From NCBI RefSeq assembly GCF_006440675.2, contig NZ_CP083951.1:5737501-5801500 (forward strand): DNA of 64,000 bases. The letters are read 5' to 3'. The notes under the pieces are model-generated. The model did not search any database, was not told the origin of the DNA, and saw only the letters and a program-made list of their open reading frames with translations. Source of the stretch: Mesorhizobium sp. B2-8-5 (GTDB lineage: Bacteria > Pseudomonadota > Alphaproteobacteria > Rhizobiales > Rhizobiaceae). The position numbers and the translations under genes are program-made. Shown here in pieces: positions 34,663 to 43,900 of the stretch; positions within the stretch are counted from its first letter, which is position 1; each line of letters begins with the position of its first letter.

Positions 34663-35595
34663 ATGCTTTCGCGGCTAAGACTACTCGTGCTTGGCTTGAT
34701 CGCGGCACTCGCCATTCCGGCGATGGCCGAGGCCAAGACGTTCTACTGGATTTCGCATGGCGGCCCGGCCGATCCGGTCTGGACCTACTTCCTGGCCGGA
34801 GCCAAGCAATGGGCCAAGGACACGGGCAACACGGTCAACACCTCGTTCCACAATGGCGACGTCGCGTCCCAGCAGGAAGCCGTGCGCGCCGCGATCGCGG
34901 CCAAGGCCGACGGCATCGCCACCACCAGCCCCGATCCGGGCAGCCTGGTCGAGATCGTCAAGGAGGCCCGCGCGGCCAACATCCCGATCATCAACTTCAA
35001 CACGCCCGATCCGAAAGCCAACTTCAACGCCTATGTCGGCGGCGACAACGTCACCTTCGGCAAGCACTGGGCGCAGTATCTGGTCGACAAGGGCCTGGTG
35101 AAGAAGGGCGACTTCGTCTGGATGCCGGTCGAGATCCCTGGCGCCACCTATGGCGTGCAGGAAGAAGAAGGCATCAAGAGCGTGTTCGAGCCGGCCGGCA
35201 TCACCTATGAGGTGACCGAGGCGACGCTCGACCAAGCCGAAGCGATCAACCGCATGGTCGACTACCTCACCGCTCACAAGGGCAAGGTGAAGGCGATCAT
35301 CGGCCTCGGCGATCTCGTCACCGGCTCGATCAAGCGCGTGTTCGACCAGGTCGGCGTCAAGCCGGGCGAAATCCCAGTCGTCGGCTGGGGCAACTCGCTC
35401 GACACCACACAGGAAGTGCTGAACGGCTACGTCAATGCCGGGCAGTGGCAGGACCCGCAGGCGACCAGCTATATTGCGCTGTCGATGGCCAACATGGCCG
35501 CCAGCGGCATCCCCCCGGGCTTCAACGTCATCACCGGCGCGCTTTACGAGAAGGACACCGCCGGCGTCTACGACAAGATCCTGTCCGGCAAATAA
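34663..35595 (+). CDS. Sugar ABC transporter binding protein (ribose/CUT2 type)
   Basis: A 310-residue periplasmic binding protein type 1. A signal peptide (LRLLVLGLIAALAIPAMAEA) ends near AEA-KT; the mature part has FYWISHGGPADPVWTYFLAGA, DGIATTSPDPG, and VGWGNSLDTTQEVLNGYVNA. The pattern HGGPxDPVW is characteristic of a carbohydrate-uptake (CUT2) subgroup. I took ATG 34663, six bases after GGAGGA; ATG 34648 includes the ribosome site itself. It leads the operon with a permease and an ATPase and is followed by a strong terminator. Confidence 0.92.
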   Translation: MLSRLRLLVLGLIAALAIPAMAEAKTFYWISHGGPADPVWTYFLAGAKQWAKDTGNTVNTSFHNGDVASQQEAVRAAIAAKADGIATTSPDPGSLVEIVKEARAANIPIINFNTPDPKANFNAYVGGDNVTFGKHWAQYLVDKGLVKKGDFVWMPVEIPGATYGVQEEEGIKSVFEPAGITYEVTEATLDQAEAINRMVDYLTAHKGKVKAIIGLGDLVTGSIKRVFDQVGVKPGEIPVVGWGNSLDTTQEVLNGYVNAGQWQDPQATSYIALSMANMAASGIPPGFNVITGALYEKDTAGVYDKILSGK

Positions 35596-35605
35596 TCCTC
35601 AAGCG

Positions 35606-35638
35606 AAACGGTCGCGACACCCTGTCGCGACCGTTTTT
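35606..35638 (+). terminator. Intrinsic terminator after the binding-protein gene
   Basis: AAACGGTCGCGACA (35606-35619) and TGTCGCGACCGTTT (35623-35636) make a perfect 14-bp stem with a 3-base loop and five Ts. It is 10 bases after the stop and probably allows more binding protein than permease by partial read-through. Confidence 0.88.
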
Positions 35639-35690
35639 CCTTCTCCCCGCGCCGTCCCCATCGGGCGGCCGCGCTTACGTCGCGGGTTCA

Positions 35691-36677
35691 ATGGAAAACC
35701 ATTCCTTCGTCCAACGCCTTGTCGCGCGGCCGGAATTCGGTCCGCTGGTGCTGCTCGTCGTCGAGCTCGTCGTCTTCTGGGGCATCAATCCCGACTTCCT
35801 GTCGCCGCAGAACATTTCGAACATCCTGGCCTTCACAGTCGAGCTCGGCCTGATCGCGCTGGCAATGACCTTGCTGATGACATCCGGAGAATTCGACCTC
35901 TCGGTCGGCTCGCTGTTCGGCTTCTCGCCGGTGCTGATGTGGACGCTCTTCAACAGCGGCGTCACTTCGCTGGAGATGGGCCTGCTGATCGCGCTGATCG
36001 TCGCTGCCCTGGTCGGGCTGGTGAATGGCTGGTTCGTCACCCAGCTCAAGATCCCGTCCTTCCTGGTGACGCTCGGCATGCTGCTGGTCGTGCGCGGCAC
36101 GGCATTGTTCATCACCGACGGTTTCCCACAGCGCACCTGGAGCGCGGAAGGCAGCTGGCTGGCGAACATCCTGGTCGGCGACTTCTATGTCGGCCCGTTC
36201 CGAATCTATGCCTCGCTGTTCTGGTTCATCGGCGCCGCGATCGTGCTCGGCTATGTGCTGACGCAGAGCCGCACCGGCAACTGGATCCAGGCCGCCGGCG
36301 GCAATCCGAACGCGGCCCGCGCGCGCGGCGTCAACGTCAACCGCGTCAAGGTCGGCCTGTTCATCCTGTCGGCGGTGATGGCGTCGCTCGCCGGCGTCAT
36401 CTCGTCGCTGCGCACGTCCGCGGCCAACCCCAACAGCGGCACCGGCTACGAGCTCGAGGTCATCGCCATGGTGGTGATCGGCGGCACGGCGCTGACCGGC
36501 GGACGCGGCACCATCATCGGCACGGTGCTCGGCATCCTGATCCTGCGCGTCATGCGCAACGGCATCGTGCTGATCGGCGTGCCGGGGCTCGCCTACAACA
36601 TCTTCATCGGCGCGATCATCCTCGGCATGATGGCGCTGCACTCCTGGCTCGAACGCCGGCACCAGGCAGGAACCTGA
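35691..36677 (+). CDS. Sugar ABC transporter permease (CUT2/RbsC-like)
   Basis: A 328-residue permease with about ten hydrophobic segments and motifs of the ribose-type family: TSGEFDLSVGSLFGFSPVL, FLVTLGMLLVVRGTALFIT, GGNPNAARARGVNVNRVK, and VIGGTALTGGRGTIIGT. ATG 35691 has only a weak GGG upstream and sits after the terminator hairpin. The long open frame to the left overlaps the binding-protein gene in another frame and is not used. Confidence 0.92.
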   Translation: MENHSFVQRLVARPEFGPLVLLVVELVVFWGINPDFLSPQNISNILAFTVELGLIALAMTLLMTSGEFDLSVGSLFGFSPVLMWTLFNSGVTSLEMGLLIALIVAALVGLVNGWFVTQLKIPSFLVTLGMLLVVRGTALFITDGFPQRTWSAEGSWLANILVGDFYVGPFRIYASLFWFIGAAIVLGYVLTQSRTGNWIQAAGGNPNAARARGVNVNRVKVGLFILSAVMASLAGVISSLRTSAANPNSGTGYELEVIAMVVIGGTALTGGRGTIIGTVLGILILRVMRNGIVLIGVPGLAYNIFIGAIILGMMALHSWLERRHQAGT

Positions 36678-36680
36678 ACC

Positions 36681-37475
36681 ATGGCCGAACCACTGATCCG
36701 CATGGAAAACATCCGCAAGTCCTACGGGCGCGTGCAGGCGCTGGTGGACGCCAATTTCCACGTCAACGAAAAGGAGATCGTTGGCCTGCTCGGCGACAAC
36801 GGCGCGGGCAAGTCGACGCTGATCAAGGTGCTGTCGGGCGCCGTGCCGCTGACCAGCGGCGACATCTTCATCCGCGGCAAGAAGGTCACGCTGCGCAGCA
36901 CCAGCGACGCCATCGCTCACGGCATCGAGACGATCTACCAGGACTCGGCCCTCGTCACGCAGCTGTCGATCGCGCGCAACCTGTTCCTCGGGCGCGAGCC
37001 GATCAGGGCGCCGCGCTTCCTGAACCGCATGGACCAGGACGCAATGAACGCGGTGGCGCGCGACCTGCTCAGGCAGGTCGGCATCACCAAGAACATCCCG
37101 CCGACGACACCGATCGGCTCGCTGTCGGGCGGCGAGCGGCAGGCCGTGGCGATCGCGCGCGCCATGCATTTCGACAGCGATCTCATCATCCTCGACGAAC
37201 CGACCAACAATCTCGGCGTCGCCGAGACGCAAGGGGTGCTGAGCTTCGTGCGCAGCGCCCGTGATTCCGGGCACTCCTGCATCTTCATCGCGCACAACAT
37301 CCATCACGTCTTCCAGGTGGTCGACCGCATCGTGGTGATGCGCCGGGGCAAGGTGGTGGCCGACGACATCGATCCGAAAAAGACGACGGTCGCCGAGGTC
37401 GAACGCGTCATCACCGGCATGTCGGACAAGGAGATCCGGGACGCGATTTCCGACGGCCCGCAGCGGCATGGCTGA
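36681..37475 (+). CDS. Sugar ABC transporter ATPase (single-domain, FrcA-like)
   Basis: A 264-residue ATPase with Walker A LLGDNGAGKST, signature LSGGERQAVAIARA, Walker B LIILDEPTNN, and the H-loop His in FIAHNIHHVF. Classic RbsA has two ATPase domains of about 500 residues; this single-domain form matches FrcA-like rhizobial transporters and presumably acts as a homodimer. It starts 3 bases after the permease stop. Confidence 0.92.
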   Translation: MAEPLIRMENIRKSYGRVQALVDANFHVNEKEIVGLLGDNGAGKSTLIKVLSGAVPLTSGDIFIRGKKVTLRSTSDAIAHGIETIYQDSALVTQLSIARNLFLGREPIRAPRFLNRMDQDAMNAVARDLLRQVGITKNIPPTTPIGSLSGGERQAVAIARAMHFDSDLIILDEPTNNLGVAETQGVLSFVRSARDSGHSCIFIAHNIHHVFQVVDRIVVMRRGKVVADDIDPKKTTVAEVERVITGMSDKEIRDAISDGPQRHG

Positions 37476-37552
37476 CGGTCTGGCGTCGATTTGGCCCGGT
37501 GTCCGTTTGGCCTGACGTTGAATTGTCCTGACAGGGGCTCGCTTCCCATCCT

Positions 37553-38587
37553 ATGACTGGACTCATGAAAGCCACGGTAGCCGACATCGCCAGAAGCTGC
37601 GGCCTGTCGACCGCGACCGTCGACAGGGTGCTCAACAACCGGCCAGGGGCAAGTGCTGCCAACCGGCAGCGGGTGATGGAGGCGGCCAAGCAGCTCGGCT
37701 ATCTGCCAACGCTCGATCAGGTGGTTTTGCCGTCGAAGCCGGCGCACCTGGAATTCTTCCTGCCGATCGGGTCCAACGGCTTCATGGCCGATCTTGCGCA
37801 TCACATCGAGGATTATGCGGCACGCCTGCCGCTGGTCGCCTCCTGCCGCATCCACAACCTTGCCGGCATTTCGCCGGGCGCGCTGCAAGGCGCGGTGGAG
37901 AACCTGTCGCTCAAAGCCAACGGCGTCGGCGTCATCGCCGTCGACCACCCGCGCACGCGCAACATCCTGCGCGAGCTGGTCGATGCCGGGATCAGGCTGG
38001 TCACGCTGATCTCGGATGTGCCGGCGGCACCGCGCTCGGCCTATGTCGGCATCGACAACCGGGTGGCGGGCCGCACCGCGGCGCTGCTGATGGGCCGCTT
38101 CCTCGGCGGCCGTACAGGACATCTGGCGATGGTGGTCGGCTCGCGCTCCTATCGCGGCCACGAGGAGCGCGAGATGGGTTTTCGTTCGGTGCTGAGCGAG
38201 GAGTTCCCCAATCTCACGGTCTCAAGCGCCGCCGAGAGCAATGACGACCCGGACGCCAGCTACCGCGCGACCATCAAGGCGCTGCACAACGAACCGGACC
38301 TGCTCGGCATCTACTGCGTCGGCGCCGGACGATCAGGCGTGGCCAAGGCCTTGCTCGAGGTCAAGCCGCGCAAGAAGCCGGTCTTCATCTGCCACGACCT
38401 GACCAAGGAAACGCGCCGCTATCTCGTCGACGATCTCGCCGACGTCGTCATCGACCAGAATGCGCGGCTGATCGCCGAGCAGTCGGTGATCCGCCTGCTC
38501 GGATCCATCGCGTCGTCGGCGCCGTATCTGACGAAAAAGTTCATCGAGCCGCGGCTGATCTTCAAGGAAAACGTGCCGGTGCAATAA
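37553..38587 (+). CDS. LacI-family transcriptional regulator
   Basis: A 344-residue regulator. The N-terminal HTH is ATVADIARSCGLSTATVDRVL followed by the hinge NNRPGASAANRQRVMEAAKQLGY; the ligand domain from about residue 65 contains FLPIGSNGFMADLAHHI and YVGIDNRVAGRTAALLMGRF. It follows the transporter genes by 77 bases in the same direction and probably responds to the imported sugar or its acid. The ligand is unknown. Confidence 0.92.
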   Translation: MTGLMKATVADIARSCGLSTATVDRVLNNRPGASAANRQRVMEAAKQLGYLPTLDQVVLPSKPAHLEFFLPIGSNGFMADLAHHIEDYAARLPLVASCRIHNLAGISPGALQGAVENLSLKANGVGVIAVDHPRTRNILRELVDAGIRLVTLISDVPAAPRSAYVGIDNRVAGRTAALLMGRFLGGRTGHLAMVVGSRSYRGHEEREMGFRSVLSEEFPNLTVSSAAESNDDPDASYRATIKALHNEPDLLGIYCVGAGRSGVAKALLEVKPRKKPVFICHDLTKETRRYLVDDLADVVIDQNARLIAEQSVIRLLGSIASSAPYLTKKFIEPRLIFKENVPVQ

Positions 38588-38618
38588 ACCAGCGGGTGGG
38601 CGCACGAAGGCGGCCTTA

Positions 38619-38722
38619 ATGCATGTCGCGCAAAAGTGTGCAGCGGTTTTGCGATAACGACATGCATGAAAACACAGGCTTAAAGCGCGTCGCCTGAATC
38701 CGCTTCAGCGCGACGCGCTTTA
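38619..38722. repeat. Palindromic intergenic repeat element
   Basis: Two nested palindromes: ATGCATGTCG (38619-38628) with CGACATGCAT (38658-38667), and TAAAGCGCGTCG (38681-38692) with CGACGCGCTTTA (38711-38722) around an inner CTGAA/TTCAG stem. I recall similar elements scattered between genes in Rhizobiales. It lies 31 bases after the LacI gene and just before the small RNA. Confidence 0.7.
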
Positions 38723-38809
38723 GCATTTGTCCGACGATTGATCCCGCAATTCTGCACACCAGCTATGCAGGTTTCGCAATTGCCGAATCGTTAGGCAGCC
38801 CGTATTTGT

Positions 38810-38930
38810 CTGGGTGTCGGCCGTCTCCTCCTCCCAGATGTGATGCCGACGCTGAGTACGGCACACCTCCTCCCGTGCCGTATTCGAAATCAAGCCCGCT
38901 GCCACCTCCTCCCGGCAGCGGGCTTTTTCT
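38810..38930 (+). ncRNA. Small RNA with repeated anti-Shine-Dalgarno loops (alpha-r14/'cuckoo' type)
   Basis: Three copies of CCTCCTCCC occur within 90 bases. In two of them the copy sits exactly in the loop of a perfect hairpin: stem 38857-38864/38875-38882 (8 bp, loop ACCTCCTCCC) and stem 38892-38903/38914-38925 (12 bp, same loop) followed by TTTTT, a rho-independent terminator. The first copy lies in a wider loop bounded by GTCGGC (38816-38821) and GCCGAC (38845-38850), and could alternatively pair with TCTGGG (38809-38814). This architecture matches the alphaproteobacterial alpha-r14 family (Smr7C in Sinorhizobium) and the related CcsR/cuckoo RNAs. The loops are complementary to ribosome-binding sites, so it should base-pair with mRNAs. 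The 5' end is estimated; TTGCCG near 38780 could be its -35 element. Confidence 0.85.
38892..38928 (+). terminator. Terminator hairpin of the small RNA
   Basis: A perfect 12-bp GC-rich stem with a 10-base CCTCCTCCC-containing loop and a T run. It ends the small RNA; the minus-strand methyltransferase stop lies 115 bases beyond. Confidence 0.88.
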
Positions 38931-39015
38931 TTGCCCGCACGGCGATGATGCGGAGGCGGCGCCAGCCCCGTGGAGCGAGCGTCCATCCGACGTTACAGCG
39001 AAGGCGCGGAGCCCA

Positions 39016-39044
39016 ACCGCTCACACTTTTCCTTGAATTGCTCT
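39016..39044. repeat. Partial copy of the CACACTTTTCCT repeat
   Basis: ACCGCTCACACTTTTCCT followed by TGAATTGCTCT differs from the 27935-27964 repeat by one missing base and one substitution. It abuts the methyltransferase stop codon (39043-39045). Confidence 0.65.
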
Positions 39045-39891
39045 AGGCTTTGGCTGTCGCCAGGTTGGCGCTGAGTTCGAAAGCGACTCCCGATCCATCG
39101 GAGTGGGACTGCAGCACGGCAGCGCTCCCGCTCACGATGTCCTCCACAACGCGCTTGCGTTCCTGATCGGTCATTGCCTTGCAGGCAGCACTCATGCCGA
39201 CCAGCGCCATCGTATTCAATCGCAGGAGGGGCGCGCCGTCCTCAAAGCGTATGATACGCGATATTGTCCTTGATCGAACGTCGTGGAAGCCGACGTCCCG
39301 GAGCAGCGCCTCGAGCGGCGCCGAGTTCCCAAAGCTGTGGCGCAGGTCTGCGATTGGGCCGAGGAGTCGCTCGGCGACGCGGCGGAGTTCTCGAAAGAAG
39401 GGGATTTCCTCATCGGACCGCCAAGTGGCAACCGCCAACATGCCGCCCTGCGCCAGCGCTCGCCGCATCTCCGCCGCCGCAGCGGGCTTGTCGGGAACGA
39501 ACTGCAGCCCCTGCTGACAGACGACCACGTCGAACTGCTCTCCGTCACGGAGTGGCAGCGCACTGGCATTGCCGGCGCGCCAGTCGATGTCCGGCGCCAC
39601 GGTGCGCGCGACGGCGAGCATATCCGGGCTGATGTCGATGCCGACAACATATCCGGCGGCACCAAGCCGTTCCTTGGCAACGCGCGCAACTATCCCTGTA
39701 CCACAAGCGATGTCCAAGACACGATGGCCTGGGGACAGCCTTACCTCTTCGAAGGTCACTTCGGCCCAAGGGCGAAAGAGAGGACCCACGAGCCAGCGCT
39801 CATACATCTCCGGAAAACTTGCCTGACCCATTGCATGGCCGGGCGCCTGATTCTGAGACAGGATCACAGAGTCAGGATGAGGCGAAGACAT
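39043..39891 (-). CDS. SAM-dependent methyltransferase (class I)
   Basis: A 282-residue methyltransferase. Motif I is VLDIACGTGIVARVAKERLG, with VGIDISPDMLAVAR as the second SAM-binding strand and FDVVVCQQGLQF as motif II. The substrate is not predictable; the overall shape is of small-molecule methyltransferases. Its start overlaps the TetR stop by one base (TGATG), so it is co-transcribed with the repressor on the opposite side of the RND operator region. Confidence 0.88.
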   Translation of the reverse strand: MSSPHPDSVILSQNQAPGHAMGQASFPEMYERWLVGPLFRPWAEVTFEEVRLSPGHRVLDIACGTGIVARVAKERLGAAGYVVGIDISPDMLAVARTVAPDIDWRAGNASALPLRDGEQFDVVVCQQGLQFVPDKPAAAAEMRRALAQGGMLAVATWRSDEEIPFFRELRRVAERLLGPIADLRHSFGNSAPLEALLRDVGFHDVRSRTISRIIRFEDGAPLLRLNTMALVGMSAACKAMTDQERKRVVEDIVSGSAAVLQSHSDGSGVAFELSANLATAKA

Positions 39892-40475
39892 CAGCGCGCC
39901 CGGAATGAGGCGATCAGGCTTTCGGCCATGCGCACGAATTGCGCGCTCGGGCCTTCGGCGCCGACGCTCTGCATCGAGACGCGCGCGCCTTCGAGCAGCA
40001 GCGACAGTGTGTCGGCGAGCAGCTCGGCCTGGCCGATGCCGGCATCGCGGCAAAGCGCAACCAGCTTCTCGCGCTGGGCCTCCTTCAGTTCCTTGATGAC
40101 GCGCCTGGCCGGGTGATCGGTCTCGGTGAGCTCGACGGCGGCATTGGCCATGTCGCAGCCGCGGCTGTCGGCGCTGAGCAGTTCGGAAGCCTTTTGGACC
40201 CAGGCATGCAACTGGGCGAGCTTGTCGCCGGGATGCTTGGCCTCGAACTCGTCCCAGATCCTTGACGCCTTCGCCGCCGTGGCGCGCAGGCATTCGACGA
40301 TCAATTCGTCCTTGGATTCGAAGTGACGGTAAAGCGTCATCTTGTTCGTGCCGGCAGCCTCGGTGATGGCGTCGACGCCAACACCCTTGATGCCGTGCTT
40401 GTGGAACATGTCTTGCGCCGTCTCCAGGATTCGATCCCGGGGGCGGGAACGCTCCGCGACGCCGTCAGTCATCAT
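39891..40475 (-). CDS. TetR/AcrR-family repressor
   Basis: A 194-residue repressor. The HTH is RDRILETAQDMFHKHGIKGVG, then ITEAAGTNKMTLYRHFESKDELI; the C-terminal domain (about 80-190) binds ligand and dimerises. ATG 40475 (or the adjacent ATG 40472) follows AAAGGAGATC. It is divergent from an RND pump, with two TetR-type palindromes between, and so very probably represses the pump and itself. Confidence 0.92.
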   Translation of the reverse strand: MMTDGVAERSRPRDRILETAQDMFHKHGIKGVGVDAITEAAGTNKMTLYRHFESKDELIVECLRATAAKASRIWDEFEAKHPGDKLAQLHAWVQKASELLSADSRGCDMANAAVELTETDHPARRVIKELKEAQREKLVALCRDAGIGQAELLADTLSLLLEGARVSMQSVGAEGPSAQFVRMAESLIASFRAR

Positions 40476-40523
40476 GATCTCCTTTCGTCGTTTCCAAAAA
40501 AACCGTCGCCACCTCTTGACTAG

Positions 40524-40570
40524 GGTGTTACCGGTCTGTAACTTCCAGCATGTTACTTACTGGTAACACC
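40524..40570. promoter_or_regulatory. Tandem TetR-type operator between regulator and RND genes
   Basis: Two 16-base sites, GTTACCGGTCTGTAAC (40527-40542) and GTTACTTACTGGTAAC (40552-40567), share the form GTTAC-6-GTAAC, 25 bases apart. The outer ends also form a 9-bp dyad (GGTGTTACC/GGTAACACC). A TTGACT (40516-40521) next to them could be the -35 box for the pump operon. Confidence 0.75.
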
Positions 40571-40722
40571 TATATCGCTCGCCGTCAAACGACAAGGCCT
40601 CCGATAGCCCTGCCAGAGTGAGATAGGACGCAAAACCTGCCTGTCATGCGGCTTCGGCCGGTGAAGAACGAGAAAAAGCGGCCCGTGATCAATCGATGCG
40701 GGCCGAGCAAGGAGCCGCTCCT

Positions 40723-40962
40723 ATGCAAAAGCGCAAAGACCTGACGATCGACGAAGCCATCCGGGATCCGATGATCCGGCTGGTGATGAAGGCGGACGGG
40801 ATCGACCCCAAAGCCTTCGAACGGATGCTGCGCTCACGCGCGGCGGAACAGGCGCCGGGCGACGATGACCCGCCATCCTTCCTGGCGGATTCCGGCTCCG
40901 GCCGGGCCCGGCGCCTGCGCCATTTCGCGAAACCGTTCGGCGAGGCGTCCGCATCATGGTGA
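40723..40962 (+). CDS. Small protein preceding the RND pump gene
   Basis: A 79-residue soluble protein with the N-terminal sequence KRKDLTIDEAIRDPMIRLVM and LRSRAAEQ, then a Pro/Asp-rich and Arg-rich tail; no membrane segment. ATG 40723 is eight bases after AAGGAG. Its last 7 bases overlap the RND permease start, implying translational coupling. I do not recognise a family, but the helical N-terminal part and its placement suggest a real gene, perhaps regulatory or simply a leader. Confidence 0.7.
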   Translation: MQKRKDLTIDEAIRDPMIRLVMKADGIDPKAFERMLRSRAAEQAPGDDDPPSFLADSGSGRARRLRHFAKPFGEASASW

Positions 40963-43900
40963 ACTTCTTCATCCACCGCCCGATCTTCGCGTCGGCGATC
41001 GCCATCATCATGGTGCTCGCCGGTGCGATCGCCTATTTCCTGTTGCCGGTCTCGCAGTTCCCCGACATCACGCCCCCGCAAGTCGTGGTCAGCGCCCATT
41101 ATCCGGGCGCCAGCGCGCAGGTCGTGGCCGATACGGTCACCACGCCGCTCGAGCAGCAGATCAACGGCGTGCAGGGCATGACCTACATGTCGTCGACGAG
41201 CTCGAATGATGGCTCCTCGACCATCACCATCACCTTCGACGTCGGCTATCCGCTGAGCACGGCGGCCGTCGACGTGCAGAATCGCGTCTCGCAAGCGGCA
41301 TCCTCCCTGCCGGCCATCGTCAACCAGGGCGGCGTGACGATCAAGAAGCAAAACCCCAATTTCGTGCTGATCGTCGACCTCACCTCGCCGGACGGCTCGG
41401 TCGATCCGGTGGCGCTGAGCAACCTCGCCTATCTGCAGGTGGTCGATCCGCTGAAGCGCCTGCCCGGCGTCGGCGACGTGCAGATCTTCGGCGAGCGCCG
41501 CTATTCGATGCGCGTCTGGCTCGACCCGGACAAGCTTGCCAATCTCGGCATCACCGCCGTCGACGTGCAGAACGCGATCGCCGAGCAGAACGTGCAGGTG
41601 GCGGCCGGCAAGATCGGCCAGTCGCCGGCGCCCGCCGGCACCGCCTTCGAAATGCAGGTCAACGCCGTCGGCCGCCTCAGCGACCCGAAGGAATTCGGTG
41701 ACATCGTCGTGCGCGCCAATTCGCAGAACGGCTCGCTGGTGCGCCTTCGCGACGTTGCCCGCATCGAGCTCGGCGCGCTGCAATATTCTTCCTCCGCCTT
41801 CTTCGGCAAGGACCCGACGGTGGTTTTGGCCGTCTACCAGATGCCCGGCTCCAACGCCCTCGACCTGCAGCAGCGGGTCAAGGACAAGATGCAGGAGCTG
41901 TCGCAGCGCTTCCCGAAGGGCGTCAACTACGCCATGCATTACGACACGACGCGCTTCGTGTCGGCTTCGATGCATGACGTGCTGATCACGCTCGGCGAAG
42001 CGTTGGTGCTGGTCGTGGCGGTGGTGTTCGTCTTCCTGCAGAGCTGGCGCACCACGATCATCCCGACCATCGCCATTCCCGTCTCGCTGATCGCGACATT
42101 GGCGATCATGTATATGCTGGGCTTCTCGCTCAACATGCTCTCGCTGCTCGGCATGGTGCTGGCGATCGGTCTTGTGGTCGACGACGCTATCGTCGTGGTC
42201 GAGAATGTCGAGCGACAGCTGGAGGCCGGGCTCAAGCCGCTTGCCGCGACGCGCGCGGCGATGGCCGAGGTGACCGGGCCGATCATCGCCACCACGGCGG
42301 TGCTGATGGCGGTGTTCGTTCCCGTCGCCTTCATCCCTGGCGTCTCCGGCCGGCTCTACAATCAGTTCGCGTTGACAGTCGCGATCTCTGTCGGCATTTC
42401 CGCCTTCAACTCGCTGACGCTGTCGCCTGCGCTGAGCGCCGCCTTCCTGCGCCATCGCGGCGAGACCCAGTTCGTGCTGTTCCGCTGGTTCAACGCCGGC
42501 TTCGACTGGCTGTCGCATGCCTATGCGCATGGCGTGCGTATCCTGATCAAGCTGCGCTGGGCGATGCTCGGCCTGTTCGCGGCCGGCCTGGTCGCCACCT
42601 ATTTCGTCTGGCAGAAACTGCCCTCGACCTTCCTGCCGGTCGAAGACCAAGGCTATTTCTTCGTCGTCATCCAGCTGCCGGACGGCGCTTCGCTCGAACG
42701 CACGGATGCGGTGGCGCAGAAGGCACGCGACATCCTGCAGAACACGCCCGGCGTCGACATCGTGGGCTCGATCAGCGGCCTGAACTTCCTGACCAGCGCC
42801 GCCCAATCGAACTCGGCCGTGGAGTTCGCGATCCTCAAGCCATGGGACCAACGCGGCCCAGACCAGAGCGCGTCGAAACTGGTCGAGCAGGTGCGCGGCA
42901 AGCTGTTGCAGATGCCGGATGCGTTCGCGCTGTCCTTCGACCCACCCTCGATCCCCGGCATAGGCACCACCGGCGGCTTCGAGTTCCAGGTGGAGGATCT
43001 CTCCGGACGCGGCAGTGCGGCGCTGAACGATGTCACGCAGGCGCTGATCGCGGAGGCGCGCAAGCAGCCGGAGCTCAACCCGCAACAGCTGTTCTCGTCC
43101 TTCTCGACCTCGACGCCGCAGTTCAACTACGACCTCGACCGCAGCAAGGCGAAGCTTCTCGGCCTCAACCTGCCGGACGTGTTCAACACGCTGCAGATCT
43201 ATCTCGGCTCGCTCTACGTCAACGACTTCAACCTGTTCGGCCGCACCTTCCGCGTGACCATCCAGGCCGACAAGGACGCGCGCGCCGACGCCACCGACAT
43301 CTCGCGGCTCTATGTGCGCAATGCGTCGGGCGGCATGGTGCCGCTGAGCACGCTGGGCAGGCTGGTGCCGATCGTCGGTCCAGAGACCGTGCCGCACTAC
43401 AACAACAATGCCTCGGCCCTCATCAATGGCGGCGCTGCCCCCGGCTTCTCGTCCGGACAGGCGGTGGCGGCCATGGAGCGGGCGGCAGCGAACGTGCTGC
43501 CGCGCGACTTCGGCTACGAGTGGACCGGCATCACCTATCAGGAGCTCAAGGCCGGATCGATCGCTTCGGTCGTGTTCGGGTTGGCGATCGTCTTCGTCTT
43601 CCTGATCCTGGCGGCGCAGTATGAAAGCTGGGCGATGCCCTTCATGGTGCTGCTCGCCGTGCCGCTCGCTTTGTTCGGCGCGTTCGTGGTGCTCCTGCTG
43701 CGCGGCATGCAGATCGACGTCTACTCGCAGATCGGCTTCGTCATGCTGATCGGCCTGGCGGCCAAGAACGCGATCCTGATCGTCGAGTTCGCCAGACGCC
43801 GGCGCGAGGAAGGGCTCACCATCGTCGAAGCGGCGATGGAAGCCGCGAGGCTTCGCCTGCGGCCGATCCTGATGACGGCCTTCGCCTTCATCCTCGGGGT

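Noticed and set aside
38806..39046. Small coding frames over the 38.8-39.0 kb region
   Set aside because: Their translation is proline/arginine-rich and they coincide with the hairpins of the small RNA.
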